Positions 36,801 to 47,094 of a DNA stretch of 64,000 nt are shown one piece after another. The notes under the pieces are model-generated. The model did no database searches and was not told the DNA's origin. It was given only the letters and a program-made list of their open reading frames with translations. The position numbers were made by a program, and so were the translations under genes. Numbering within the stretch: the stretch's first letter is position 1; each line of letters begins with the position of its first letter. This stretch comes from Theropithecus gelada (Eukaryota; Chordata; Mammalia; Primates; Cercopithecidae): the NCBI RefSeq assembly GCF_003255815.1, contig NC_037682.1, forward strand, positions 3,438,839 to 3,502,838. The letters run 5' to 3'.

Positions 36801-36807
36801 CATGGTC

Positions 36808-37291
36808 TGTATGAATTTCCTGTTACTGATGTCACAAATGACCACAAACTCAATGGCTTAAAACAACATGCCTTTATCATCTAACAGCCCTGGAGGTCAG
36901 CAGTCTGAAACCAGTCTCACCGGGTTAAAACCAGGGAGTCCATGAGGCCGCACTCCCTCTGGAAGCTCTAGGGAGAGTCTCTTCTTTGGTTTTCCAGCTT
37001 CCAGAGGCTGCTTGCCTTCCTTGGCTCATAACCCTGTCCTTACATCACTCCAGCCTCTTTCTTCCATCGTCACATCTCCTCCTACTAACCCTGATCTCCT
37101 GCCTCCCTCTTACAAGGATGCTTGCGGTTACCTTGGGCCCACCCAGATAATCTAAAATCATCTATCCATCTCAAGGGCCTTAATTTAATCATATCTACAA
37201 AGTCACTTTTGTCATAGAAGGTCACATTCACAGGTTACAGGGGTTAGGACATGGATAGGTTTTAAGGGGGCTTTGTTTTTAGCCTACCACA
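36808..37291 (-). mobile_element. Old MaLR-type LTR (MLT1-like), reverse
   Basis: 'tgtatgaatttcctgttactgatgtcacaaatgaccacaaactcaatggcttaaaacaacatg' through 'cttgggcccacccagataatc' and 'catagaaggtcacattcacagg'. No clear target duplication was found. Confidence 0.7.
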
Positions 37292-37468
37292 AGCATATAT
37301 GTTTATAGTTGTGGTATCTCTTGATGGACTGACGCTTTTATGATGGTAGAAAGTCCTTATGTGTCTCTAGTAACAATTTTTTTACTTAAAGTTTATTTAG
37401 TCTGATATTATTATAGCCATTTCAGCTCTCTTTTGGTTGTTGTTTACATGGAATATCATTTTATATCT

Positions 37469-37740
37469 GCCTGTAATCCCAGCACTTTGGGAGGCCAAGG
37501 CGGTTGGAACATGAGGTCAAGAGGTAGAGACCATCCTGAACAACATGGTGAAACCCCATCTCTACTAAAAATACAAAAATTAGTTGGGTGTGGTGGCACA
37601 TGCCTGTAGTCCTTGCTATTTGGGAGGCTGAGGCAGGAGAGTCACCTGAACCCAGGAGGTGGAGGTTGCAGTGAGCTGAGATTGCACCACTGCACTCCAG
37701 CTTGGCAACAGAGCAAGACTCCAGCTCAAAACATAAATAA
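37469..37740 (+). repeat. Alu, 5'-truncated, forward
   Basis: Begins at GCCTGTAATCCCAGCACTTTGG (the first about 25 bases are missing) and ends in an A-rich tail of AAATAAATAAATAC type. It forms an inverted pair with the next Alu. Confidence 0.88.
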
Positions 37741-37754
37741 ATAAATACATATAA

Positions 37755-38028
37755 ATAAAAATTTATTGAGACAGGCTGGTGTGCAGTGGTGTAATCACAG
37801 CTCACTGCAGTCTTGATCTCCTGGGCTCAAGGGATCCTCTGGCCTCAGTCTCCCAAGCAGCTGGGGCTACAGGTGTGCACCACTGCATCTGGTGAATGTT
37901 TTATTTTTTGTAATGACAAGGTCTCACTGTGTTGTCCAGGCTGGTCTCAAACTCCTGAGCTCAAGTGATCCTCTTGTGTTGGCTTCCCAAAGTGCTGGGA
38001 TTACAGGCATAAACCATTGTGACCAGCC
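37755..38028 (-). repeat. AluJ-like, reverse
   Basis: 'tttattgagacaggctggtgtgcagtgg..cataaaccattgtgaccagcc'. The pair of Alus is bracketed by TCATTTTATATCT at 37456-37468 and TCATTTTATATCTT from 38029. This suggests the second Alu inserted into the tail of the first. Confidence 0.85.
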
Positions 38029-38846
38029 TCATTTTATATCTTTCTACATTTAACTTATTTGTGCCTTCGAATCTAAAATGTGTCTCTTGTAGGCAGCATA
38101 TTGTTGCATCATGAAAAAAATGCCTATTCTGGTAATCTATGCTTTCATATGGAGTGTTTCTATATTACAAGTGGGTGAACATCTTGGTAGGGAGCATTAG
38201 GAAGTCTACAAGAAAAGATTTTAAAAAAATTATCTAAGCTGCTTAACTCAAAAAGCTAGAAAAAGAAGAACAAATTTGACTTTCATGATTTAGAAGGAAA
38301 GACATCATAAATACATATAAACAGAAATTATTTAAATAGAAAACAGATGAACACTATAGGAAAAAATCAATAAAAGTTCATTCTATGAAAAAATTACTAA
38401 AATTGATAAGGCCTTAATGAGAATTATCAGGAGAAAATGCAAAGTACCCATAGTAAAAATAAAAAAGAGATATGTGAGTTTGATAGACAATAAAAGATTA
38501 ATAAGGGAATATTGTATGCAAGTTTATGCTAACAAATTCAAACTCAGGTAAAATAAAGTGGACAAATTCCTTGAAAAACAAAACTGACACAAGAAGAAAA
38601 AGAGAATCTGAATAGCCCTATATTTGTTAAAGAAATTGAAATTGTGTTTTAGAACCTGTTCACAAAAACTCAGTTGGCTTCACCGGTGAAATAATACTGG
38701 TTTTATCTAAACTCTTACACAGAGTTGAGCCCAAGAGGAAATAACTGATGCCCAAACCTGAAGAGAACATTACTAGAAAATAGATGAGACAGCAACCTCT
38801 CTCGTGAACACAAATGCAAATACCCATATCAAAACATTCATAAATC

Positions 38847-39123
38847 GGCCAGGCGCAGTGGCTCATGCCTGTAATCCCAGCACTTTGGGACGCTGAGGCG
38901 GGCGGATCATGAGGTCAGGAGATCAAGACCACGGTGAAACCCTGTCTCTACTAAAAATACAAAAAATTAGCCGGGCGTGGTGGTGGGTGCCTGTAGTCCC
39001 AGCTACTCAGGAGGCTGAGGCAGGAGAATGCTGTAAATCCAGGAGACGGAGTTTGCAGTGAGCCAAGATCATGCCACTGCACTCCAGCCTGGACAACAGA
39101 GCGAGACTCCGTCTCAAAAAAAA

Positions 39124-39124
<1 letters not shown>
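38847..39124 (+). repeat. Alu (AluS-like), forward
   Basis: GGCCAGGCGCAGTGGCTCATGCC..CTCAAAAAAAAA. ATTCATAAATC on both sides (38836-38846 and 39176-39186) places the GT/AT microsatellite inside the insertion, as a changed Alu tail. Confidence 0.92.

Positions 39125-39176
<52 letters not shown>
39125..39176 (+). repeat. (GT)n(AT)n microsatellite
   Basis: About 20 GT units followed by ATATATATAT, growing from the Alu poly-A tail. Confidence 0.95.
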
Positions 39177-39177
<1 letters not shown>

Positions 39178-39235
39178 TCATAAATCAAATCCACCAATAT
39201 ATAAGAAGGATAATACTTCATGGCCAAATGGGGAT

Positions 39236-39673
39236 TGTCAGGCCTCTGAGCCCAAGCTAAGCCATCATATCCCCTGTGACCTGCATGTATACATCCTGAT
39301 GGCCTGAAGCAACTGAAGATCCACAAAAGAAGTGAAAATAGCCAGTTCCTGCCTTAACTGATGGCATTCCACCATGGTGATTTGTTCCTGCCCCACCCCA
39401 ACTAATCAATTGACCTTGTGATGTTCTTCCCCTGGACAATGAGTCTCAAGATCTTCCCACCCTGCACCTTGTGACCCCTGCCCCTGCCTGCAAGAGAACA
39501 ACCCCCTTTAACTGTAATCTTCCACTACCTACCCAAATCCTATAAAACTGCCCCACTCCTATCTCCCTTTGCTGACTCCTTTTTCGGACTCAGTCCGCCT
39601 GCACCCAGGTGATTAAAAAGCTTTATTGCTCACACAAAGCCCGTTTGGTGGTCTCTTCACATGGACACATGTG
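39236..39673 (+). mobile_element. Solo LTR7-type LTR (HERV-H group), forward
   Basis: TGTCAGGCCTCTGAGCCCAAGC..'actacctacccaaatcctataaaactgccccactcctatctccctttgctgactcctttttcggactcagtccgcctgcacccagg'..'ggtggtctcttcacatgg'. ATGGGGA at 39228-39234 and 39674-39680 may be the decayed target duplication, offset by a base or so. About 440 bp, no internal retroviral sequence. Confidence 0.9.
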
Positions 39674-39779
39674 ATGGGGACTATCCAAGGAATACAAAGT
39701 TAACATTTGAAAATAAATCAATGTAATTCCTCCCATTAACAAAGACAAACTGTATGGTCGCCTTGAAAAATGAAGGAAC

Positions 39780-40083
39780 GGCCGGGCGCGGTGGCTCAAG
39801 CCTGTAATCCCAGCACTTTGGGAGGCCGAGACGGGTGGATCACGAGGTCAGGAGATCGAGACCATCCTGGCTAACACGGTGAAACCCCGTCTCTACTAAA
39901 AATACAAAAAACTAGCCGGGCGAGGTGGCGGGCGCCTGTAGTCCCAGCTACTCCGGAGGCTGAGGCAGGAGAATGGCGTGAACCCGGGAGGCGGAGCTTG
40001 CAGTGAGCTGAGATCCGGCCACTGCACTCCAGCCCGGGCTACAGAGCAAGACTCCGTCTCAAAAAAAAAAAAAAAAAAAAAAA
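39780..40083 (+). repeat. Alu (AluYR-like), forward
   Basis: GGCCGGGCGCGGTGGCTCAAGCC (the same AAGCC variant seen in the other young copies) to poly-A. Perfect 15-bp duplication GAAAAATGAAGGAAC at 39765-39779 and 40084-40098. Confidence 0.96.
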
Positions 40084-40372
40084 GAAAAATGAAGGAACAA
40101 AAAGTTGATGCAATTCAATACCTATGTGTGATTAAAAGAAGTCAGAAAATTGGGACTAGATAGGAATCATATCACTACGATGAGGGGCACAAACAAAAAG
40201 CCTGCAGCTAACATGTTTAATGGCGAAACACTGAGCACTTTCCTGAAAGGCTGGGAATGAGGCGAGGATGTCCACTTTTACTGTTTCTATTAACATTGTA
40301 TGGGAGGTCTTAATGAGTGATATAAAGCAAAGAACAAAAAGTGCAAAGACCAGAAATGAATTAGTAAAATTA

Positions 40373-40530
40373 TTTCTAATTATTATTACTTATAATAACT
40401 ATTAATCGTGTGTTAATATTAATTATTAAAAATTTCCTAACTCATATTTATAAGTATTAATCATGTGTCATTTTAAATTATTATTTATAATAATTATTCA
40501 TTATTCATGATTTATAATAATTATTTCATG
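40373..40530. repeat. AT-rich low-complexity tract (TAATTATT)
   Basis: Repeated 'taataattatt' and 'ttattaat' strings interrupt the L1-like sequence. They could be a local expansion within the old L1. Confidence 0.7.
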
Positions 40531-41415
40531 TCATGCAAATGATTTGATTGTATACATAAAAAATCCTAAGCAGTTTTCAAAAAGACTATTAGAATAAGTT
40601 AATTTAGCAAGTTCACAGGATAGCTGTTAGATAAATATAAAAAAATCAAAGTCAATATACAAAAATAATACAAACCATCAATATATAAAAATATACAAAC
40701 TATCAATGAACAATTGGAAAAAGCAAATAAAAGAATATTTTTACATAGCATTGAGAAGCCTTAAATAACTAGCAATACATTTTACTAGAAATGTATAACA
40801 CACCTATAATGAAAATCAGAAGAGACAGAAATGAAGAAGACCACAATAAACAGAAAAAAACAATGTTCATAAATTGGTAAACTCAGTGTTGCAAAGATGT
40901 CCGTACTCCATAAATTGATCCAGAGTAACTGAATAGAGTAAATGCGATCCCAGTCAAAACCAGTAGACATTTGGATAAACTGTCAAGCTGATTCTAAAAT
41001 TTATATGGAAATGTAAATCTTGAAGAAGAAATATAAAAGTGTAAGAGTAACACCACTTGATATCGTAACTTAATGTAAAGCTGCAGTAGTGAAGACAGTG
41101 TGGTGTTGATAGAAGGACAGTGAAATAGAGCAGTCAACAGAATAGAGTCCAGAAGTCAACCCACCCTATACAATCAGTTGATTCACAATACAGATGCCAA
41201 TGCAATCCAACGGGAAAGGGGTTTTACCAGAACAACTGGATATGCGTGGGAAAGAAACAGACAAAATGAACTTTGATCATCATTTCTCACCATCTACATT
41301 TAATTTGAGATGAACACAGGAAATGTAAACCTGGGAGTTTACCCATCGGCCCCTGGGAGTCCTTTTTACATGTGTAATACGCCCCTGTTCCCATCCCAGG
41401 GGCAACTGCCGACAG

Positions 41416-41732
41416 CCCCCTCCCAGGATCCACGACTCCCTCCCAGGATCCACAGCCCCGTCTCAGGATCCACCACCCCATCCCAGGATCCACGATCCCC
41501 TCCCAGGATCCACAGCCCCGTCTCAGGATCTACAGCCCCCTCTCAGGATCCACCACCCCATCTCAGGATCCACGATCCCCTCCCAGGATCCACAACCCCC
41601 ACCAGGATCCACAGCCCCCTCTCAGGATCCACGATCCCCTCCCAGGATCCACGACCCCCTCCCAGGATCCACGACCCCCACCAGGACCCACGACCCCCAC
41701 CAGGATCCACAGCCCCCTCTCAGGATCCTGGT
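41416..41732 (+). repeat. 20-bp minisatellite containing GGATCC, about 16 copies
   Basis: The unit is close to CCCCCTCCCAGGATCCACGA with CTCAGG/CCCAGG and CAGCCC/CGATCC/CCACCC variants. An 80-bp (four-unit) higher-order pattern is visible: CACCACCCCA at 41471 and 41551. A few units are shortened to 17-18 bp. Confidence 0.93.
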
Positions 41733-41734
41733 CC

Positions 41735-42095
41735 TTCTGTTCTTCTTGGCAGGTGCCTGCGTTTTATTTTCCTACCCTTCCCCTCTGTGAAGGCTCCTGA
41801 CTTCTTCCTTTCCTGATCTGACCTTGTTCCACTGCAAATTCTACGCTACCTCTTCCCCCCAGCCCTCAGATCCTCCCCTGCAGCCTTCCCGCCATTGTTC
41901 TCTTTGGAGGCTGCACCAGCTCTTCCCTCTTCCCTGCATAGCTGCAGCAACTTCCTGTGTGTCCCTTGCTCAGCCTGGACCCCCACTCCTGCTGCCTGGT
42001 CCCCTCTCAGTTGTCAGTTTTATGTCTTTCATGTATGTCTGATATCATCCCTCTCCTGCTTAAATCCATTTGCAATCCCCCGCAGAGCAACCGAG
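41735..42095. other. No gene seen
   Basis: C- and T-rich single-copy-looking sequence between two minisatellites. Confidence 0.4.
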
Positions 42096-42100
42096 GGAAA

Positions 42101-42428
42101 GCCACGCCCCTCATCACAGCCCTTTAAAGCCACGCCCCTCGTCCCAGCCCTTTAAGCCACGCCCCTCGTCCCAGCCCTTTAAGCCACGCCCCTCGTCACA
42201 GCCCTTTAAAGCCACGCCCCTCGTCCCAGCCCTTTAAGCCACACCCCTCATCACAGACCTTTAAAGCCACACCCCCCATCATAGCCTTTTAAGGCCATGC
42301 CCCTTGTCACTGCCCTTTAAGCCACGCCCCTCATCACAGCCCTTTAAAGCCACACCCCTCGTCATAGCCCTTTAAAGCCACACCCCTCATCATAGCCCTT
42401 TAAGGCCATGCCCCTTGTCACTGCCCTG
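42101..42428 (+). repeat. 27/28-bp minisatellite, 12 copies
   Basis: Unit GCCACGCCCCTCATCACAGC + CCTTTAA(A). Twelve copies with CACGCCC, CACACCC and CATGCCC variants. The order of variants in units 7-8 is repeated in units 11-12, so part of the array duplicated as a block. The CACGCCC/CACACCC cores resemble KLF/Sp binding boxes. Confidence 0.94.
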
Positions 42429-42429
42429 T

Positions 42430-43220
42430 CTCAGCTCCGCTCTGTGCCTTTGTCTGCCTCAGCTTCCTCACCGCCCTCTGGCATCGGGGTTCCTTCTTCT
42501 TCATGGCGCCCAGGTTGCGCCTCTGTACCTTACCCTGCCTTGGCTCCGTTTCCCTGGGAGGGTCCTGTCTTCCCTTCAAGGTTCTTCTTAGACTGACCTG
42601 ACTGTACTGGAGACGGTTACCCCTTCCTCCGCACCCACACTGCCCTTGGAAGGCGCAGACACCACACTTCCGGGAAGCCTCCCCTGCGTTCTGAGTGGGG
42701 ACATGTGACCCTCCTGCTCCTCTAACATTAGGGCCACTGGATGATTTGACGTCTAACTGGGCCCTTGCCAGTAAAGGGGGCACTAAGGCCATGGGCACAG
42801 CCATGAACTGGGACCACTGAGGGTGAGCTGGGACAAATGGCAGCTCCTTAAGGCTTCTGTACACCATGTGCACCCTCACCACGCTGTCTTTGCATTGTGC
42901 TTGTGTCTGTCTCTTCTCCAGACGTCAAGCTCTCTGGGGACAGGGGTCATAGCATGGTGGGTCCACATCTCAAGCCCTAGGCTGGGTGCCCAGCACGGAG
43001 CTGACTTAGTGATGTTTGTGAACCCAAAGGGGAGGGAGAGGGCCTGGAGTACTGGACTCTGCTGTGAGAAAACCTGGGCCCCTCCTCTGATGATCCGTTC
43101 AGCTGTCAGGTCAGGGCTCAGGACAAGAGTGGCCAGGAAGCTTCCAGAATCCAGGACCAGCCTGGTCTGATTCCACTTAACTGTACTCTATCTTAACCAC
43201 ATCATTTATTCATTTGGCCA
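42430..43220. other. No gene seen
   Basis: Only chance frames (e.g. 154 codons minus at 42418-42882) and no recognised repeat. Confidence 0.4.
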
Positions 43221-43222
43221 TA

Positions 43223-43355
43223 TCTCTTTCAATGGTCCGTCCGTCCATCCATCCATCCATCCATCCATCCATCCATCCATCCATCCACTTATCCATCCAT
43301 CCATCCACCCACTTATCCATCCATCCACTTATCCATCCATCCACTTGTCCCTCCA
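43223..43355 (+). repeat. (TCCA)n microsatellite
   Basis: TCCATCCATCC tract with CACTTATCCA interruptions repeated several times. Confidence 0.95.
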
Positions 43356-43359
43356 TTTG

Positions 43360-45070
43360 ACAAGAACTCATCAAGCCACTTTACCCTTTACCTGCCAGTC
43401 CCAGGGAGACAGCAGCAAGTCAGCTGCAGGCTCTGTGCCCTCATGGAGCTCCCCTTCTAGGGAGACACAGACACTAAAGAGGCAAACTCAGGAGCGAATA
43501 AGCAGGGGTGGGAAGCACATGACACAATGGACTGTGCTGGTCAGGGGTGGGGGCTGCTGGACACAGTGGTCACCGTGGGCGCTGACAGGGCAGTGCACAC
43601 TAGAGGAGCTGAGAATTTGGCATCTGCTGCCAGGAAGCCCCGGGCATCACAGAACAGGACAGACAGTCACAAGGACAGGTCCCTGAAGGCTGGGCAAGAT
43701 GGTGCCAGGGGCAGGGACACCAGAAGGCAGCGAGGTGGGTGTGCCAAGGTCAGGGCGGGCGGGACCACACCTGGAGTTCTGCAGAGGCGGGCCAGGCGAT
43801 GCATCTGGTCTTGAAGGTTTGGGCGGGCCACCCTCTGTGGAGGCCTGGATCCCTGCCATGCGGGCAAGGAGACCTTGCCCTGACATCTCTCACAGACCTG
43901 GGCTCAGAGCAGTCAGGTGACACGCTGGAGGTCACCCAGCCTGAGAAGAGCGGGCAGGACTGGAGTGAAGCTCTGCCCGGGCTGTAGTCCAGCTTTTGCG
44001 GCTGCCTGGACCCAGACCAGCCCAAGGCAGCCTTATCCTTCCATGTGGCTGTAGCTTCTCCAGGTCTAGAACGTGACCTGGTTGTCTCTGGGCTTTAGCA
44101 GTGGGTGCCGGGGCAGAGGCCCCTTGCTCTCCATCTGTCTAGACTGGGCTGTTTGTCATGTGCTCCAGACACCATCAGCAGCCAGACACCTTCCTGTCCT
44201 GCTGTACACAGATGGATGGCCCCACGGGGGGGGCCCTGCAGCTATTTCCTGGGCTGGGAGGATGGAACGGATCCTGTAGGTGTCACCTCTGAAACTGTCC
44301 CCACCCTTATCCCATTTCCAGGTCTTTCAGGAAGGAGGCCACATGGCTCCTGGGGTCTTATGTGAAGTGTCACAAGAATGAACAACCCCTCCCACCTTGC
44401 CCCTCAAAGCCTAAGCCTCCCCTGGCCAGCAGGGCTCAGGTTTTCCCATCCTCCTGAGCTCCCCAGATGGCCTTTAGACTAACAATGCCCACACTCTCCT
44501 CCTCCTGAGCCCCCTAGATGGCCTTTAGACCAACAAACAGCACCCACACTCCCTGCTGAGCTGCCTGTCCTGAGGGCACGGTCTAGGGAGAACGGGCAGC
44601 GGGCAGGGGGGCGGGGGACTTGGTGTGGCCAGAACACGTTTATCCCGGGGAAGGAAGAAAACCCAGCAAAGGCGCATGCCTCTGGGTTGGGGGACTACAT
44701 GTAAGCTTTTTTTCTTTCCAGTTTTTAAGGTTCTTCAAGGTTTCCATAAATGAGCAGCATATTACTTTTCCAGTGGAAAAAGAACAACTTTATTCAAAGG
44801 CAGCTGCAGAATGTCCCTCCCGGTGCCAATAGCACCCATTGAGTGCCTTCCTTTGGGCAAAAAGAAAATTTCTGCTGGTCTTTATTAAAACAAAATACAC
44901 GACTGGAGTGCTTTTCATAAAAAATGTCCCCTCTGAGTGGAAAAATATCTCGGCGATTTATCTTTTTAGTATTTTCTACAGAGCTTGAATGTTTTAACAA
45001 TGACCAGAAAGTATTTTATTTCATGGTCAGAAAACACATCAAATGGTTTGTGCTTTGGAAATTTGGCTTC
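43360..45070. other. No gene seen
   Basis: 43420-43510 ('gccctcatggagctccccttctagggagacacagac') resembles an old LINE/L2-type repeat. A near-duplicate phrase 'gagctccccagatggcctttagactaacaa' / 'gagccccctagatggcctttagaccaacaa' occurs at about 44456 and 44508. No coding sequence is supported. Confidence 0.4.
44881..44886 (-). other. Candidate polyadenylation signal downstream of MRGPRG
   Basis: An AATAAA hexamer on the minus strand about 1.1 kb past the MRGPRG stop codon; a second lies about 90 bases to the left. No nearer canonical hexamer was noticed. Such hexamers are common by chance, so the link to MRGPRG is weak. Confidence 0.2.
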
Positions 45071-45073
45071 ACC

Positions 45074-45100
45074 TCCTCTCTCTCTGTCTTTTCCTTCCTT

Positions 45101-45146
<46 letters not shown>

Positions 45147-45147
45147 C
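45074..45147 (+). repeat. (CT)n microsatellite
   Basis: CTCTCTCT tract with TTTC interruptions. Confidence 0.95.
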
Positions 45148-45290
45148 AAAGCAAACCCTGGGTGCAAAAGCTCCAGACGTCCCAGAGCTGAGGAGGGAGG
45201 GTGAAAACAGAGGTGGGAGACTTGAGCAACTCCGCAGAGAGCATATGGCCCTGGGGACTCAGGAGAGGCCTGGTGGGGACCAGTGTGGGA

Positions 45291-45330
45291 GGGGATGGGA
45301 GCGGACCGAGGGGATGGGAGCGGACCGAGG
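45291..45330 (+). repeat. 19-bp tandem repeat, two copies plus a stub
   Basis: GGGGATGGGAGCGGACCGA at 45291-45309 and 45310-45328, followed by GGGGATGG. Confidence 0.85.
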
Positions 45331-46024
45331 GGATGGAGGCTCCTGTGTCCGCCGGCCCACGAGGCTGAGTCTGTTCTGTACAGGAACAGCACCACCTGGT
45401 GGCTTCTGCTGGTGACATCAGTCATCTGCCCGTCCTGGGGCCTCAGAGAGGGGGACAGAGCCCTGGGTGTGGTCCCCGTGGGGCGGGCAGGACAATGATG
45501 GCTGAGCGGGGCGGGGAGTAGGGAGTAGTTCCACCCCAACTCTGTAATGGGAGAATCAGAGTCTCAGCCAGCAGGTGGCATGGACAGCGCCCACCTAGCC
45601 CAGGTGTCCAGAAGCCTGAGTTCCAATCCAGCCACTGTGGGCTGGGGACTGGCTCTGTTTTACTTCGCAGTTTTCTCCCCTGTGACTGAGGTGCAGCAGG
45701 GTGGAGAGGGGCCGGGTGAGGGGATCTGGGCTGGGCCTGGGGGCGTGGTGCCCGTTCTCACCCCTATTCAGGAGGCTTCTCCTTTCTCCCACCTTGCCCG
45801 ACCTCTCTCCAGCTCCATTTTCCTGCCTCCCTCATCCTCAGCAGGCCTGGCCAGGGGGTGGTCAGGACCAAGTCTCTCCACCTGTGTCCAGCCCTTGGGT
45901 GCTCAGGGTAAGAGCTAGGTGGTGGGTGGGGCTCCTCCCGGTCCTGGAAGCGTCTGGGTGCGGGGTGGGCGAGGGTGGGGGGGTGGGCACTTCCTGGCAG
46001 GCCCTGTGGGTGGGGCAAGCCCAC
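45331..46024. other. MRGPRG 3' flank, no other gene
   Basis: GC-rich sequence downstream of the MRGPRG stop codon. It may include the 3' untranslated region. Confidence 0.4.
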
Positions 46025-46894
46025 TTATAGGAGGCCCATGGGCAGGGACTGTCCCCTGGCACCCAGCTCGGCACCCTCCCCCAGGGCCCTCTGCAGCACC
46101 ACCCGCAGTGGCTCCCGCTGCCCGGGCTGCCGGCCCGACGCCAGGTAGATGAGGGGCTTGGAGCTGCTGTTGATGCAGGCCAGCAGCGTGGCCAGCGGTA
46201 AAAACATGGGCAGCAGGAAGTTCAGCAGGGGCTGCAGGCTCCAGTAGAGGACCAAGGGCAGGCCACAGAAGAAGAGCAGGAACAGCGCGCCCAGGACGAT
46301 GCCGTAGAGCCTGGGCCGCGGGCGCGTGGAGCAGCAGGTCACCCAGACAAAGAGGACCACGCCAGCCGTGCAGGCCACGCAGGCCAGCACCAGGAGCCAG
46401 ATGACGCTGGCCACGTGGTAGCGCAGGCAGACCAGGAGGCGCGTGCTGTTGCGCAGCAGGCCGCAGGCCTTGGCGGGCAGCAGCACAGCCGGCAGGGTCA
46501 GGGCCCACACCAGGGTGCAGAGGATGGCCGAGGCGTGTCTGGGCCGGCAGCCCTGGTAGCAGGTGGGGAAGAGGTTGGAGAGGCAGCGCTCCACGCTGAA
46601 GGCCGCCAGCAGCCAGAGCCCCACCGCGAACCACAGGAAGGTGAGCACGAAGTAGAGTGTGTCCTGGGCACCCAGGGCAGCCTGAGCCACGGAGAAGCCC
46701 ATGTGGCAGGAGAGGAACAGGAAGTCGGCGGCGGCCAGGTGCAGCAGGTAGACAGAGAAGGGGCCCTTCTTGATGTGGAAGCCGAGGTTCCAGAGCACCA
46801 GCCCGTTACCTACCAGTCCCCCAAGGCCCACGATCAGCGTGAGGTAGAAGACCACGTTGTCAAAGGTTCTCCAGGGGCTGAGCAGCCCGAACAT
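46025..46894 (-). CDS. MRGPRG: MAS-related G-protein coupled receptor member G
   Basis: Single-exon reading frame of 289 residues plus stop, which I recall as the length of human MRGPRG. From general knowledge the protein begins MFGL.WRTFD and ends GQSLPMGLL, and this copy matches. It is an integral plasma-membrane receptor of class A (rhodopsin-like), Mrg subfamily; its ligand is not established. Visible features: TM1 with GN..VLW near residues 29-35, TM2 with LHLAAADFLFLS (51-62), TM3 ending in the VERC version of the DRY motif (101-104), TM6 with FFCGLP..LYW (208-218), and TM7 with SSSKPLIY (243-250) in place of NPxxY. There is a possible N-glycosylation site, NST, at 149-151 in the second extracellular loop. 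The frame stays open 63 codons further upstream, but I start at the Met of MFGLL because family homology begins there and a splice acceptor lies about 33 bases upstream. MRGPRE lies 9.3 kb away on the same strand. Confidence 0.95.
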   Translation of the reverse strand: MFGLLSPWRTFDNVVFYLTLIVGLGGLVGNGLVLWNLGFHIKKGPFSVYLLHLAAADFLFLSCHMGFSVAQAALGAQDTLYFVLTFLWFAVGLWLLAAFSVERCLSNLFPTCYQGCRPRHASAILCTLVWALTLPAVLLPAKACGLLRNSTRLLVCLRYHVASVIWLLVLACVACTAGVVLFVWVTCCSTRPRPRLYGIVLGALFLLFFCGLPLVLYWSLQPLLNFLLPMFLPLATLLACINSSSKPLIYLASGRQPGQREPLRVVLQRALGEGAELGARGQSLPMGLL

Positions 46895-46925
46895 CCTGGC
46901 CGGCTCAGAGGGCGCTGGCGAGGGA

Positions 46926-46945
46926 CCTGCAAGAGGGAGACAGAC
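46926..46945 (-). other. MRGPRG: Predicted 3' splice acceptor upstream of MRGPRG ATG
   Basis: Read on the minus strand, a pyrimidine-rich run (GTCTGTCTCCCTCTTG) ends in CAG at 46929-46927. The exon would begin at 46926 and carry 32 untranslated bases before the ATG at 46894. This implies a non-coding first exon further right. The donor and first exon are not identified. The call rests on motif quality and position only. Confidence 0.55.
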
Positions 46946-47094
46946 ATGGTCCTCGGGCGTCTTTTGTGCCCCCGCTGGGGGCACAGGGAGTGGCATCCGT
47001 GGCCCTGCAGATGCCCTCTGGCTGCAGCCCCTGGACCTCCCTTCCCAGCGGCGGGACCTCAGCCGGGGCTCAGCCCTCTGCACCTCAGGTCAAG

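Larger units (their letters stand above)
37292..38165 (-). mobile_element. L1 ORF2 5' segment, reverse, split by two Alus
   Basis: 'ttatttagtctgatattattatagccatttcagctctcttttggttg' and, after the Alus, 'aaaatgtgtctcttgtaggcagcatattgttg' are reverse-strand L1 ORF2 sequence. With the forward L1 beginning near 38190 this fits a second 5' inversion. Confidence 0.7.
38190..41280 (+). mobile_element. L1 ORF2 region, forward, interrupted and decayed
   Basis: Diverged L1 ORF2 sense sequence ('ggaaaaaatcaataaaagttcattctatgaaaaaattactaaaattgataag', 'catgtttaatggcgaaacactgagcac..aggatgtccac', 'ggatatgcgtgggaaagaaacag'). It is cut by an Alu (38847), an LTR7-type LTR (39236) and an AluYR (39780). Multiple stops; a relic. 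Confidence 0.75.

Noticed and set aside
38190..41280. Functional L1 ORF2
   Set aside because: Many stops and three later insertions; only short frames remain.
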